Shown: piece by piece, positions 34,336-45,679 of the stretch
Layout: the number at the start of each line of letters is the position of its first letter
Numbering within the stretch: the first letter of the stretch is position 1
Assembly (NCBI GenBank): GCA_008828725.1
Contig: MEHQ01002874.1
Coordinates: 40,854 to 104,853 of the forward strand
Reading direction: 5' to 3'
DNA from: Saccharina japonica
Lineage: Eukaryota > Sar > Phaeophyceae > Laminariales > Laminariaceae
Length of the DNA stretch: 64,000 bases
The notes under the pieces: model-generated
Databases searched by the model: none
What the model saw: the letters and a program-made list of their open reading frames with translations, nothing else
Told to the model about the DNA's origin: nothing
Made by a program: the position numbers and the translations under genes

Positions 34336-34847
34336 ACCAGACAATATATAGCAAAACACTCTAGATAAGGATGACCGGCGTGAGTATAAAGCAGAACCGC
34401 AAGCAGCCGGGAGGTGCAACAAAAAGGATGGGTTTTGGTAACGGTAGTAGTATCAATATCTACGGATTGTTTGGTCGGCACATCACCCCCCCCACACCCC
34501 AAAACCCCGTAGTAGCAGCAGCAGCAGCAGCGGCGGCGGCATCGACGGTTACACTACCAAGGAGAAACATAGTTATTACTAGGAGGGTTACGAGGTTCGT
34601 TGAATGAGTACGGTCACGCGAAGACGGGAAAAGGTCCAGTACCATGAGGCATGCCTTACGCCCTTGTCGTACCACTCCTCCTTGCGTTATAGTTCGGACA
34701 CCACACATTTATCGCCTCCTAACCAAGATAGTGCCGGTTGAAAAGTGCCGGTCGCATGCTGTATACAGTGCCTGTGATCGCTTGGCACTTGGCACAGATG
34801 GGTTTACAAGTGGTGTACCAATCTTAAGACCATACAGTACAGGACAC

Positions 34848-35266
34848 CTAATAAGAAACAGGATAATAAGAAAGCCAGGCTGAGATTTAGAGGGAAAATA
34901 TGAAATTCGGGAGTCGTTATTCTTGAAACTAGTGGAGAAAGCGCCCTCTCTCGAATAAGAAATCCAGCCTACACAAGCGTGTAACTCTGATGAGCCCGAC
35001 TGATAATACCTACGAGTACCTGGTATAATACCACCTATATACAATATATCACGTGGGTCGTACTTTTTAGTTTTTTCGCAAAAAAAAAAAAAAAAACGGA
35101 GGGAACTAACTGCCTGGAGCAGCGTGAGTCGACGCACGAGGGAAAGAAGAAATAATGGGCTGAGGTGCTTTCGCGATAAAACAATCAGGGCACGAACGAC
35201 CTTCTCTGAAATAAGAAATCCAGCCTAGACCAAATTTCCAGATTCTTATTAGGTGTCCTGTACTAT
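34848..35266. mobile_element. MITE family C, copy 2, with a nested SINE-A piece
   Basis: The outer ends are TACAGGACACCTAATAAG and its inverse CTTATTAGGTGTCCTGTA. Between the half-elements lies a plus-strand SINE-A body fragment at about 35090-35195 (GCGTGAGTCGACGCACGAGG, TTTCGCGATAAAA). Confidence 0.7.
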
Positions 35267-35269
35267 TTA

Positions 35270-36050
35270 TAGTATATGTAAACATCGCTCACGCGAAGTT
35301 CGCGGCACGCATCAAAACGGAATTGTGTGTGTGTGTGTTCTTCACATTAAACCGTCCTTTCTACTTTCTACCCGTTGAGCAGAGCCAGGTTTCAGTCTCG
35401 TGCTGGCAATTTCCCCTGCCCCGTACGTTGGTGTTGATCTGTTGATGGACCGTGTCGCGCGGTTGCAACCATCGCATGTCGCACCGCCTAGTCACAACAG
35501 GGTACGACATACGATATACATACGACGTATATATTTATATATATACGAATATTCATATTCTCTCGGACACGTTCTACTTGCTATCATCTATATGGATTAT
35601 ATAATAACAGGTATATATAAACAGGTTTTGTTATTTACAGCAGTACTTTACTTAGGCTATATATGAGCCTCGAAACTACCAACCCGGCCTTGACTTCATC
35701 CGTCACAATTACTAATAGTGTTATTAATAGTATTTGATCGCTTTCCCGCCTTATTATCTTGGACTCAGAGTCAAAGCATGTAATATGCAAGAATGGGAAA
35801 TAAAGTTCGTGGGCAAGATAATTACGATCCAGGCTTCGTGTGACGGCTTTAGAGTTCAATCCTCACACAAATGAAAGCGTACGAGCACTTTCGTTTTTTG
35901 TTTTGGGTACTTTCACTATTATAAGAAACTTCATAAATTTGTAGGACATTTAACAGAACATTCCAAAGTTTTTTATCAGCAAGTACGGAAGGTTTAATGT
36001 GAAGAACGCACACACACATGTGCGCTTGAAACTGCTGTATCGATCTAGGA
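35270..36050. other. No gene recognised
   Basis: A minus-strand LINE-B tail lies at 35325-35400 and a plus-strand tail end at 35985-36025. A tRNA-like B-box scrap (GAGTTCAATCCTCACAC) lies near 35850. Confidence 0.4.
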
Positions 36051-36059
36051 ATAAGAAAG

Positions 36060-36690
36060 TGAATATGTGGGGGTCAGATACTGCGGGTACTCCTTGTGGT
36101 ACTTGCAGTATTTTGGGCCTTCACTACACTCGCTCATACTCCGAGTACTCGCAGCGGTAAGGTCGCAAGTACTCTAACGTTGTCAGTGTTCCGAGTACAA
36201 AATACTGTACATTCAATACTCCGAGTACAGTCGGAGCATGAAATACCGGTACACTGCAGGCATCTGCGCATAATTACCTCGGCCGTCATTACATCCAGGT
36301 TCTGGGAGCATATCGCTGGCGTTTGCAACATTTCACAGTTAACAGATGCTCCAAGTACCGGGAAGTACTTCTATAAGATAAGCATGTAGAGTGTTTCAGA
36401 CGAAATACTTCAGGTATTTTTGAGTACTCGAAGTATTTCGAGGTTCTGCACTGCGGATACTGTCTTCACACGCCCAAGTATTTCAGAAAATGATACTGCG
36501 GCTACTGCCTTTACTCGGGGTTCTGTACTGAAAATACCCCCATTACTCGCAGTATTCGGGTCTTCAGTACTGCTGGCACTCCTAGTGCTCGCAGTATGTA
36601 AGCCGCCAGTACTCCAATAATACTCTCAGCACTCGGAGTACGGAGTGTACTCGATACTGCGAGTTTACTCGAAATAAGATGTGTACTGGG
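36060..36690. repeat. GAGTACTC-rich degenerate array
   Basis: Words such as GGTACTC, GAGTACTC, CAGTATTT and TACTCGCAGTA recur every 15-30 bp for over 600 bp. A second patch lies at 36990-37100 and a scrap at 41260-41340. No clean period is visible by eye, so this is an old or interspersed satellite. Confidence 0.55.
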
Positions 36691-37187
36691 AGAATATGTG
36701 AATTTAACCACGTGACGGTTACATTATATTAACAGCAGTTGCTTTTGCCTGTTGGTCCTGGATTATATCCCGGGGAGTTGCTTCCTATATATATATACCC
36801 GGATTGGTGGTGTTTCCGTTTTTAGCGCGGGCGATTCGGGAAACAAAGCCCAGTTAGTCGATGGCTGGTGTTACGCTTCTTTTGTGATAATGCATTCAAT
36901 TATATGAACGACGAGTACGGGTGAAGAAACTAAACGGTACTTACACGTACAAAACGTACATTCGTACACATTGACGTCCAGGGGGGGGCAGCTGTGCTGC
37001 GGGTCCTCCCTGTACTCGAAGTATGTCAGCGTTCGATAGTACGGTTACTCCCCGTGCTCGCAGTTATAATTGCTCATAATCCCGGTACTCGCAGTGGCAT
37101 TCGGTGTCTTCGATTCAACATACATGAAGCCGTGAATCCGTTCAGCATTATTGACATCTCCCGCAATTTATAAGTTTCCGACCGTAA

Positions 37188-37703
37188 TCAGCGATTCATT
37201 TTCCTTTCGTCAGTGCGTTTGCCCACAGCTTTGTTTCTGGTTTGGACAATAAACACCATTATCCATAACGAAAACTGCTTTGTTATCATCCCATTCATAC
37301 GCAAAAAAGCAAATGTATTAATAATATGTTCATAACTCGGTTGTTGGTTTATAGATTTGTCGAAACTTGTCGGTAGTTTGCTTTTCTTTCGGAGATAACT
37401 TACCCCCCCCGCCCCTCTTTTCAAAAGGTTGCAATAACATAACGTCGGGCTGCTAACAACACGTTGTGCTTTCCAATCCCACCATTGAAAAGCTTCTAGA
37501 TCGTGCGGTCCTTTTCGTTTTCGATGGTTCGAGTCGTTTCGCCGGGGTTCTGCCTTGGACCACTCAAGTGTTTCCCATGTAGCCTGGGGATTTCGCATTT
37601 GCTGGTAAATTGGAAATTGTCGGCTCCGCCCGAACCAACACCACCAGCGTGAAACGACAGTGAAATCCTGTCGCAGCGTCTCTCGTCCTGGATAAACCCT
37701 CAC
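37188..37703 (-). CDS. Long open frame, unrecognised
   Basis: 171 codons open on the minus strand from a non-ATG codon-rich start, including RKRKGPHDLEAFQWWDWKAQ. Composition is unremarkable and no motif was seen. It may be chance or a decayed element. Confidence 0.2.
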   Translation of the reverse strand: MRVYPGRETLRQDFTVVSRWWCWFGRSRQFPIYQQMRNPQATWETLEWSKAEPRRNDSNHRKRKGPHDLEAFQWWDWKAQRVVSSPTLCYCNLLKRGAGGVSYLRKKSKLPTSFDKSINQQPSYEHIINTFAFLRMNGMITKQFSLWIMVFIVQTRNKAVGKRTDERKMNR

Positions 37704-37885
37704 CCCAGGTCAGGTGGAAATCGCGTCACATCTCGCCGCTGCAGCTCTCTAACAGCTTTAAAAACCGGCAACTAACTATCGATAACCCTACGTAATCCTA
37801 GCCATTCACGACTTTAACCCTCTCTAAAACTTGAGACGCCATGCCTGAAATCTAGGGGTGGACCCTAAGTGTCCCCGTAGTCGTG

Positions 37886-38105
37886 AGTAGAGATGGGCAC
37901 CGGACAGCAAAAAACATTACGGTTACAGCGAGTGTTGGAAACCCCCTATAGGCGTACGCGATTAATCGATTGTTCAACAAACCAAACTGAAGGCTTTTGA
38001 GGTCCGGTTAACCGGTTAGCCGGCACAACCGGATAAGACACCGGTTAAACCGGTTTACCGGTTTTAGAGGTACACCGGTTTACCGGTTGAACCGAAAAAA
38101 CCGGA
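37886..38105. mobile_element. TIR element family E, copy 3
   Basis: Starts TAGAGATGGGCACCGGACAG and carries the AACCGGTTAGCCGG and TTTACCGG words. The right end is not clear. Confidence 0.55.
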
Positions 38106-38405
38106 TCTAGCCCATTTACACCAAAACGTCCTGCAGTAGCTATCGTACACGAGCATACGTACATAGCCTGCAGTCGTGAATGACTTGTTAAGTGAACGTG
38201 ACAGTAGTCACAGTAGGTTGGTGCAGCAACGAACAAGGCGACAATACGTGGGGAGGAGGGTGACAGCCTGAAAGTCGGTGGACCCAGTGCGGCACAATGC
38301 CAAACCGCGCACACACACCAAACACACAACCTCATATTTTCTCGCGCAAGTCCCACACACCACTTACTTGCTCCTACACGGGCCAAGAAGAGGTGGTCGT
38401 CGTCG

Positions 38406-38809
38406 ATGACGTGTGAATGCGGCAAACGACGGTATCAGTGTAGTTCAGACGAACAAGAAGACTTTATCGGTTCGGACCCTGATTCGGACGATGACGATGA
38501 AGGTGCCGGCCTCAAGTTAGAAGGAAAAGGCGCTGTCGCATAAAAGGGCGGCCTAGGAGCTACAAATACAGTGAATGGGAGCTAAACAAATCAGGTTGTT
38601 GCTATTTTGGTGTACACATTGTCTGTGTAGTTTGCAGTGCTTGCACGATTCACCTTTGCTCAGCTGTACGTAGTGAATGTATTGACACTGGCTGCGTACT
38701 GCTTAAGTCCGTCCCAGGAGTACAGTATTGGGTACGTTGCTGCAGACAGAGGTGGAAGTGTTCCGAGTGTGATCGGCATGATTTCCGGCGGTTTACTATC
38801 TTGAAGTGA
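38406..38809 (+). pseudogene. Cys-rich domain protein with an acidic linker, one frameshift
   Basis: Frame 1 from ATG 38406 reads MTCECGKRRYQCSSDEQEDF then an acidic run (GSDPDSDDDDEGAG). Within that run the coding sense moves to a second frame, open from 38501 to TGA 38809. Frame 2 gives RRKRRCRIKGRPRSYKYSEW, then about 14 cysteines in 70 residues (CCYFGVHIVCVVCSACTIHL, VRCCRQRWKCSECDRHDF). CxxC pairs suggest a zinc-binding C-terminus. Such an acid-basic-zinc tail is usual in some DNA transposases, but the family is not identified. Alternatively it is a host exon pair. The frame change makes it look broken. Confidence 0.45.
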
Positions 38810-39054
38810 TTGCGCCACTGGTTATGTTACGATACGAGTAGTACCGAGACGTGTTGGGAGTTACTTAATTTTTTTAACCGTTGGACAATTTCCGTCACAT
38901 TCGCAGCTTTTTTTGTTTTGTTTCAAGTTTTGGTCGGAATATTTACTTTTCAGTTCAACTCGCCCGAGTGTTCTTCCGGACAAAAACCGTGACGCGTGCT
39001 ACGATAGAGGTACGTAGAGGTATACCTTTTTTTGGCTGAAACGTTGTCTGAATG

Positions 39055-39145
39055 ATAGGACTGGACTCCCGTTTTGGGGAAAAATCACTTGGAATGTGAG
39101 TGGTTTGTCCCCAAAACGGAACTGCAGTCCTAAAAGGGTTAAAGT
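39055..39145. mobile_element. Palindromic element family G, copy
   Basis: GGACTGGACTCCCGTTTTGG at the left faces CCAAAACGGAACTGCAGTCC at the right, around CACTTGGAATGTGAGTGG. Confidence 0.65.
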
Positions 39146-39267
39146 ATCAAAGGCTCCTTAACCCAAAATCGTCAGAATTTCATTTTCGTGTTGCAATATA
39201 TTTCGTTGAATACTTACAGCAGTAGGAAGCCATGGCATTGTTCATCGGGTACGAGCAATTTTATTTT

Positions 39268-39455
39268 AGGGCAATAACCAAAAACGGGTACACCCACGCC
39301 GGTTTGAGTCAAAAACGGGTACATGATGGAATCGAGTCAAAACACCACATCCCACGAGCCATCACGGGATAGATTGGCCAAAATCACATCATGCCCGTTT
39401 CAGAGGGGTAGTGAAAACCGACCGGGTATACCCGTTTTTGGTTATTGCCCTTTAT
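39268..39455. mobile_element. MITE family D, copy 1 (GGGCAATAACCAAAAACGGG)
   Basis: The ends are near-perfect inverted repeats: AGGGCAATAACCAAAAACGG and CCGTTTTTGGTTATTGCCCT. TTTATTTTA-like sequence flanks both sides, a possible target duplication. Relatives lie at 46505-47150 and 54965-55180. Confidence 0.8.
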
Positions 39456-39667
39456 TTTATTCCAAAACCATTTTTTAGGTGAGGTATATAGAGCTCCTCA
39501 AGTGACCAAACCACCGTCAGGAAAAGCAGGGCACACCTCTCGTACCGTACGTAGCATGCGTCGGCTGTTCATTGGTGACTTCCCTCGATCCTCCGGTCCC
39601 TTCGACCCAGCGGTTCATGCCTTCGTTTACGGTATGCGAGTTGGGGATGTTTCATTTTGCAGAGGTT

Positions 39668-39772
39668 TTAACCCTTATAGGACTGGAGTCCCGGCCGTTA
39701 TGGGGACACATTGCTTAGAATTAGAGTGGTTTGTCCCCAAAACGGGACTGCAGTCCTGAAAGTGTCAGGCAG
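39668..39772. mobile_element. Palindromic element family G, copy
   Basis: AGGACTGGAGTCCCGGCCGT faces CAAAACGGGACTGCAGTCCT, the closest copy to 17555-17645. Confidence 0.65.
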
Positions 39773-40139
39773 ACTGAATAACGAGCAGGGCGGCTGATGC
39801 TCGCACTTGTCGCACGACTCTAGCTCTGATGGTTTTCGAGCTTCGCGAACGTGGAGTGTGCGGGTCTGATTCTAGAGGTTTCGCTGACAATTGACGTGGA
39901 CCTTTTCTCAAGAATATCCCTCTGAACGTAAGCATAGGTATCACTTCATCTTCATATGAATCTACTACTACTGACTGCTGTATATACGTTCTTTATACTT
40001 AAGCCTGGAGTGGTAATTTTCCAGGTATTCAATCTCGCCCAGTTGCATTTGAGAACAAAACCAATCACGCACTCAAGAGTACGCAACAAGAGCGTGCAAA
40101 TCAAAGAAAACCTACTCATTATATATGGTTTTCCATACT

Positions 40140-40310
40140 ATGGATGCTTTAACGTGTCAAAACCGAGAAAATTGGCTAAACCGGTTTTCGGATAACCTGT
40201 TAAAACCGGCTGAACGAATCGGCTAAACCGTTTTTTTTTTTTTTTTGCTTTTGAGACCAACGCCTCCTATCCGGTGTTCGTTCTTCTTTGTATGCCACCT
40301 CTACTAGTTG
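40140..40310. mobile_element. TIR element family E, eroded copy 4
   Basis: AAACCGGTTTTCGGATAAC and AAAACCGGCTGAACG words, ending ATGCCACCTCTACTAG. Confidence 0.45.
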
Positions 40311-41055
40311 TCGCCCAGATTGGGGGGCATATGGCAGGCACGTTTCCCCCCTATCCACTACGTACGGTGCATGCCTTCGTGTGAATCGCGAGAAGAGGGG
40401 AGCATTTTCTTTCCTCCTATCAATAGTCTCGCGTCGGATTATTCACGCTAAACACACCTTCGCGTGCTCTAAAAAATGCAGTTTAATGTTTTGTTGTTGT
40501 ACTGGTATGTGTATAGTTGTCGTCCATTGTTAATGTACCGTACACACCAGCACGTAATATGGCTTACCGTTATCTACACTAGTATTATTGGCTATTATAA
40601 CCCATTTTGACCAAGTTACGCCAGTTATTATTGGTGGTATTTTTTATTTCGATAATTTAGTTTATAAACAGGTAATTCACAACACGCCCAATCAATGCCT
40701 GACGGCGGTCGCTACATACCAAGGGCTTTGGCTCGCTTCACGGATTATTTCGAGCTTGTGAACGCCTCTTTTTCTTTCGATCCGTCGACCTCCCACCCAG
40801 TGCCAGACCTCGGCTCGAACAGACCCATGACTATTAATAGAGTCCCTTTACTACTGTACTTACTGCAGTAATTTTGTATCACTTGGTTTTAGAGACCTCC
40901 CCTCCCTGTCCGGCATTCCGGTTAATTTTGACAACCTATTATATGGAACTACGCCATATTGCTGTACCTTGTTTTCGTGGTCATCGCTGTGCAACAATAT
41001 ACGCTACGCTACACACTACTGGTGTTGTTATTTATTTCGCCCACTGCGGCCATTA

Positions 41056-41160
41056 TTACGGGGGACCATAGTAAATAGGACCTACCGTACACATAAAAAC
41101 CTATATATTTACCTGGTTTTACTAACAATGTTTGGTCCTATTTACTATGGTCCCCCGTAA
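41056..41160. mobile_element. MITE family F, copy 1 (TTACGGGGGACC)
   Basis: 105 bp. The left end TTACGGGGGACCATAGTAAA is the exact inverse of the right end TTTACTATGGTCCCCCGTAA. TA stands immediately outside on both sides (41054-41055, 41161-41162), the target duplication of Tc1/mariner-type elements. The centre is AT-rich and non-coding. Confidence 0.9.
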
Positions 41161-42249
41161 TAGCAAGGTCTTGGACTCTGTCCATTGAGCGGGCGGCGGC
41201 AGCCGCAAAAACGTTGCTTACATAGAATACCAGGTATATAGCTACGTACCGCTGTAGTACACCCAAGTATCTGAAGTATGCTTTCTCGAAAATACTTCAC
41301 TTTACTCCCGAGGTACTGGGAGTATTGCAGTAGCCTTTACCGCATCAATCACTGAATTGTTATCTAGGACACAGCACGGAAATCGGGGAATATTGTTTTC
41401 CGAATTATTATCTAGGATTAAGTATGGAAATCCGGGAATATTTCATTATGTGCCCCTTGTGTAGTCGACCAATTTTGTTTTTTGAACATCGAAACAAAAC
41501 TCCTAAGGGTCGGGGTGGGGCTGGAGTTAGGGTTGGGGTTAGGCTTGGCGTTGGGGTTAGCGTCTAAAGTTGTGTTTCCGGCGTTTTTCGATATACATCT
41601 TCTCGTAATACTGGAACCACACGCGGGCCATATAACCAATTCCCCGATTTTCATACATACCACCAGGTATATCCTCAATATATTGATTCAGAAATACCCA
41701 CCTGTGGAAATGTGGAAATGTTGCAAACGCCAGTCACAAACAAACCTGGGTCCATTCCTCAACATTCAACATCACATAATTAATATGCAAATATTAACAC
41801 ACTAATATTCCCAACACCACAGCAGTACGAGTACGCGTTACAGCAGCAGGACAGCAGAGTACGTATCTTGCGATCGAAGTATATATTACACTCATCTATT
41901 ATACGCGTACGAGCAAATATTAGAAAAATTAAAAAAAAAACACACAGCTATTAATAGCTGTGAGATCTGGTGAGATAAAGGATTTTATCGAAGCTCATCT
42001 TTGCAACCTGAGTGGGATACTTCGATCGCGCGAACTACGGGTTTTGAGGGGAACAAAATCTGACATAATCTGTGGAACTCAAGGGAGGTCACATATATAC
42101 AGTGTACTTCCTGAATGTGTACGAGCAAATATGTATGAGTTTCGACGAAATCCTCGATATCACAGCTGTTGTTTTTTTTTAAATAGAAACATGCACGAAT
42201 ATTCAATACGCGTATACTTTTGCTGTTTTTCATTGTTTTTCTCTTTTAG

Positions 42250-42391
42250 AGGTGGAGAGCTTACTGTAGTTCTGCCACCCAAAAAAACACTGATGATTGA
42301 TGTATTCGGCCCTCCCGAAAGTCATGGTGGGTGGATAGGTTTGGGTTGTAAACTTGTCTTGTTCCTTGACTTTTCACAAGTAATAAACTGA
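42250..42391 (+). CDS. Possible terminal exon, unknown protein
   Basis: A long pyrimidine tract ends TTTTTCTCTTTTAG|AGG, one of the best acceptors in the window. It opens GGELTVVLPPKKTLMIDVFG, then PPESHGGWIGLG, and reaches TGA at 42391. Upstream sequence is repeat, so the rest of the gene is not visible. Family not recognised. Confidence 0.35.
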
Positions 42392-42403
42392 AAACACCAT
42401 AAC

Positions 42404-42868
42404 CGGTCGCCCCGATGGTCTAGAGGTGACCTCGAACGCTTCTGAACGTTGATGTCTGGAGTTCGAATCTCACGTGGGTCGGACTTTTGAGTTTATTTGC
42501 AAAAATAAATAAAAAACGGAATCAACTGCTGAGAGCGCCAATTAATAGTAGCGTGGGTAGGCACAATTCGATGCGAGTCGACGAGGGAAGGAAAGGCTGA
42601 AGTCTTCTCGCGATAAAAATGCAAGGCAAGAACCGTAGTGGGGAAGGAGGGAGAGGAGCCTACTTTGTGACCCCGGATCTGAGTTACGACTATTACGGAG
42701 GACCATAGTAAATAGGACCAAATCTTGTTAGTGAAAATAGGGAAATATATAGGATTTTGTGTCTGCCGTAGGTCCTATTTACTATGGTCCCCCGTAATAG
42801 GGAGGAGAGAGAAAGGAAGGGCGAAGATAATAAATGGGATGGACAAAAAAAAAAAAAAAAAAAAAAAA
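42404..42868 (+). mobile_element. SINE-A, full copy 2, split by a MITE
   Basis: Same head (A box TGGTCTAGAGG, B box GTTCGAATC) and body as the copy at 1589, with a long poly-A at 42846-42868. The 105-bp MITE F copy at 42693-42797 splits it at GAC-TA-GGG; the copy at 61563 keeps the unsplit site. Confidence 0.9.
42693..42797. mobile_element. MITE family F, copy 2, inside a SINE
   Basis: TTACGGAGGACCATAGTAAA at the left, TTTACTATGGTCCCCCGTAA at the right, with TA on both sides (42691-42692, 42798-42799). A third, degraded end of this family is at about 45285-45335. Confidence 0.9.
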
Positions 42869-43696
42869 GGATTTCCAAGGGCCTTTTTACGCGTACTTTT
42901 TTACACGTACGTGCGTGCTTTTTCCTGTTTTCAGAAGCTACGAGTACGTATACATACACAGCAATATTATCCCCTTCCGAACTGCAACCACTTTTTTGGG
43001 ACAAAACTACTTGGAATTAGTGTGGTCTCATTTTTTGAGTAGTAAAAATACTGGGCGGACTTCGAACAGGTTTCTATATTTCGCCGAATTCAACATTATT
43101 CCGTTTTGTAAATGAAGGAATTTTACTAGAAAAAGGCAAAAACACGTGTGTCCAGGGCATCACATCGTACATACAGCAGAGCAGTATACCTGGTATGTTT
43201 ACTTCAGACTGTTTAATTTTTAGTTGATTTTATTTCCCTCCCCCCGCAAATAGACACACACTTCCTGAATTCTACAGCCTCAGATTGTGTCCCCCTCATA
43301 CGGGATGTACATCCTACATGAGGACATATAAAACCCGTAAGTACGCGCGATCGAAGTATTACACTCAGCTACGAAGCAAATACGAGTTTCGTCGAAATCC
43401 TCGAGATCACAGCTGTTTTTGTTTTTTAATTTTTCTAATACATGTCTATACAAGTAGTCCGATCGACTGAAACACACCCAGACACCTCGAGACAAACAGG
43501 GCGGAAAAATAATCTTCCACTTTGAAATTTTACAGGTGAAAATCGATTTGCTTGATAGAAAAAATACAGGCTTTGTGTTCTATCGGGAAGCGACGTACGT
43601 ATGTTCTCGGAATTTTTATGTGATCGAAATACGTAGCACATCATCTCACATAATCTACTCGAGCCGCACGGGTGACAAGTACTAGTAAATAATACA

Positions 43697-43873
43697 GGAC
43701 GGGACACCTGATGAGAAACAGGCCAATTAGAAAGCCAGCCTGAGATTTAGAGAGAAATAATAAATTCGAGAGTCGTTATCTTGAAATTATTGTAGAAAAC
43801 ATCTTCTCTCAAATAAGAAATCCAGCCTGTGGACCAGACTCCCTGTTTCTTGTTAGGTGTCCTGCACTACTGC
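43697..43873. mobile_element. MITE family C, copy 3
   Basis: Left TACAGGACGGGACACCTGAT, right TTTCTTGTTAGGTGTCCTGC, interior AAATAAGAAATCCAGCC. Confidence 0.75.
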
Positions 43874-44115
43874 TGTAAGTGCCGAGGAGAGCAGATGAGC
43901 GTGACGGCGTGCATCGCCGCGTGAGCGCCGCCGACAGCCTCTCTGCTTGTTTTAGTCTAGGAAGCTACCCCTGTACTCGTATCACTCTCAGATTCTCTTG
44001 GGCGAGCGGAGGAAGCTTAACTACTCGGAAGTGGCGTGGAATACGTAAGTTGTTTTTCAGTTTTGAATGGGTTAAACGCCACGCACGGGGCAGCGGTGGC
44101 GATGCAGCTACAGCA

Positions 44116-44535
44116 TTATCGCAGTCTCGAGCTTTTCCTCCGTGTTTTTGGGTGGGTGGCTTGGCTTTCGTGGGGCTTCGCCGACCAAGCTGCTAAAAAA
44201 ACAAAAACCTCTTGCGACCGACCGCCATGATTTGTTTTGACGGACGAGCGACTGCCAGACCACGCTGCCGCCTGAGCTATCATACTGCCCCGGTCGTTTT
44301 GAGCTTCACGATTGATCGCCTCGTTGACGTTTTTCGTCAATGCCCAAACAGCGATGGATTGCCTCGGGGACGTTGGCCCAGTAAAAACATCATGCCGTGC
44401 TCTCAAGGTGGGGATGACCCCCCCACACTTCGAATCGATTCGAATCGGTTCGAATCGATGTGATTCGATTTGGACGAAAATAAATATTTCGTTTGGTGTT
44501 GGGACAAAGAGGTTGGGACGTTCTTTGTTTTGCAA
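44116..44535 (-). CDS. Uncertain open frame
   Basis: 139 codons on the minus strand with a codon-like middle (ALTKNVNEAINREAQNDRGS) and no recognised motif. The plus strand is also open through part of it. It is recorded because the composition is GC-richer than its surroundings. Confidence 0.2.
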   Translation of the reverse strand: MQNKERPNLFVPTPNEIFIFVQIESHRFEPIRIDSKCGGVIPTLRARHDVFTGPTSPRQSIAVWALTKNVNEAINREAQNDRGSMIAQAAAWSGSRSSVKTNHGGRSQEVFVFLAAWSAKPHESQATHPKTRRKSSRLR

Positions 44536-44824
44536 TTCGATCGGATCGAATTTCTACCCTCGCCCCAAATTACAAAAATGCCTTCTTGGTTCTTGGTGAT
44601 AATTTCCTTGGCCAATCAGATGAAACTTTAATTGGATTCACAGAAAATAGTCGACTTGAAATCGGTTCGATTTGAAACTTTAACTCTTCTTACAAAACAG
44701 GATTTCGATTTTAAAATATAACGAAAGTTTCAGAGATACTCGCGGTTTTGTGGAAAGCAGCCGATCTTGGCTGTAACTTACTTGATTTCAATGTGAGCGA
44801 ACAAAACAAAGCAGCAGTCGTACA

Positions 44825-44990
44825 CGACACCTAAAAAGAAGAAGAAATCATGGTCCAGGCTGGATTTCTTATTTGAGAGAGGGTGCTTTCTACACTAATT
44901 TCAAGATAACGAATCCCGAATTTCTTATGTTCCTCTAGATATCAGGCTGGATTTCTTATTAGTCTGTTTCTCGTTTGGTGTCTTGCGCTG
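44825..44990. mobile_element. MITE family C, copy 4
   Basis: CGACACCTAAAAAGAAG at the left and TTTCTCGTTTGGTGTCTTG at the right; interior GGCTGGATTTCTTATTTGAG twice in inverse arrangement. Confidence 0.7.
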
Positions 44991-45374
44991 CTGTATGTTG
45001 AGACCGTGTTTGCTCGCTCGGCCCTGGTGATCACGACGGTGATTGCACTATCGCCGCATAGGAAAAATAACTATTGTACGTAGGCGAGAGCTATGATAGG
45101 GTCGTTGCCTGTACGAGCGTACGAGTCACTTTCTTCCTTCGTCGATTCGCGTCGAATTGTGCCTGTACCCACGCCAACAACAATAATAGCTGATATTGTC
45201 AGAAAAAATAGGTAAATATGTAAATATCGTATATATTATGAATATATGCATATGTATATGTATATGTATATACCTGGTAGGTTTTTGGGTGTACCGTAGG
45301 TCCTATTTACTAGTGTTTACTATGCCCCCCAGCAATGGTATGTACAGGTACGTATTTTAACTCTATACAGCAGT

Positions 45375-45495
45375 AGATAGACTCGAACCGAACCCTCGAC
45401 CTAAAAGCAAGAAGCAGACAGCGTTCAAAATCGTTGTTTGCGTATTGTGGTGTGTGTTCGAGGCTAACCACTAGACCACCGGAGCGACCTGCATT
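45375..45495 (-). mobile_element. tRNA-like SINE head
   Basis: Minus strand: GGTCGCTCCGGTGGTCTAG (A box) and GGTTCGAGTC (B box) in the order of a tRNA gene. The spacer between them is long, and no tRNA fold was confirmed. It supplies the unfilled ACCACTAGACCACCGG site used in the footprint comparison. Confidence 0.6.
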
Positions 45496-45529
45496 GCTCT
45501 TTCTTATCATCCGGGTCGCCCAAACGAGG

Positions 45530-45679
45530 TCACTTTCGTGACGGTAATTTCGTAAATTTCTTAAGTTTGTCCAAACAGCAAGCCTTATTTGTCGTGTTTT
45601 GCTCGTACTTATTCGCAGGACATACGGTGCACTCACGTGAGTTTACAAGTATACCAGCTGGAGCATACTCCTCCGGTAA
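45530..45679 (-). CDS. Cys-rich exon, TNF-receptor/ephrin-receptor-repeat-like
   Basis: An excellent acceptor (TGATTGTTGTTTGCAG|TTA) opens LPEEYAPAGILVNSRE, then CTVCPANKYEQNTTNKACC, then a lysine-rich end and TGA at 45530 (49 residues). C-x-x-C-P-x-x-x-Y with later cysteines is the layout of ephrin-receptor-like extracellular repeats, so a secreted or surface protein is inferred. Upstream, CGTCAG|GTGAGC at 45959 is a strong donor in a compatible phase (frame ending DCLVNYRRRQ), giving a 279-bp intron. That exon has an alanine run from a GCT repeat and its start is unknown. Confidence 0.5.
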   Translation of the reverse strand, partial: LPEEYAPAGILVNSRECTVCPANKYEQNTTNKACCLDKLKKFTKLPSRK

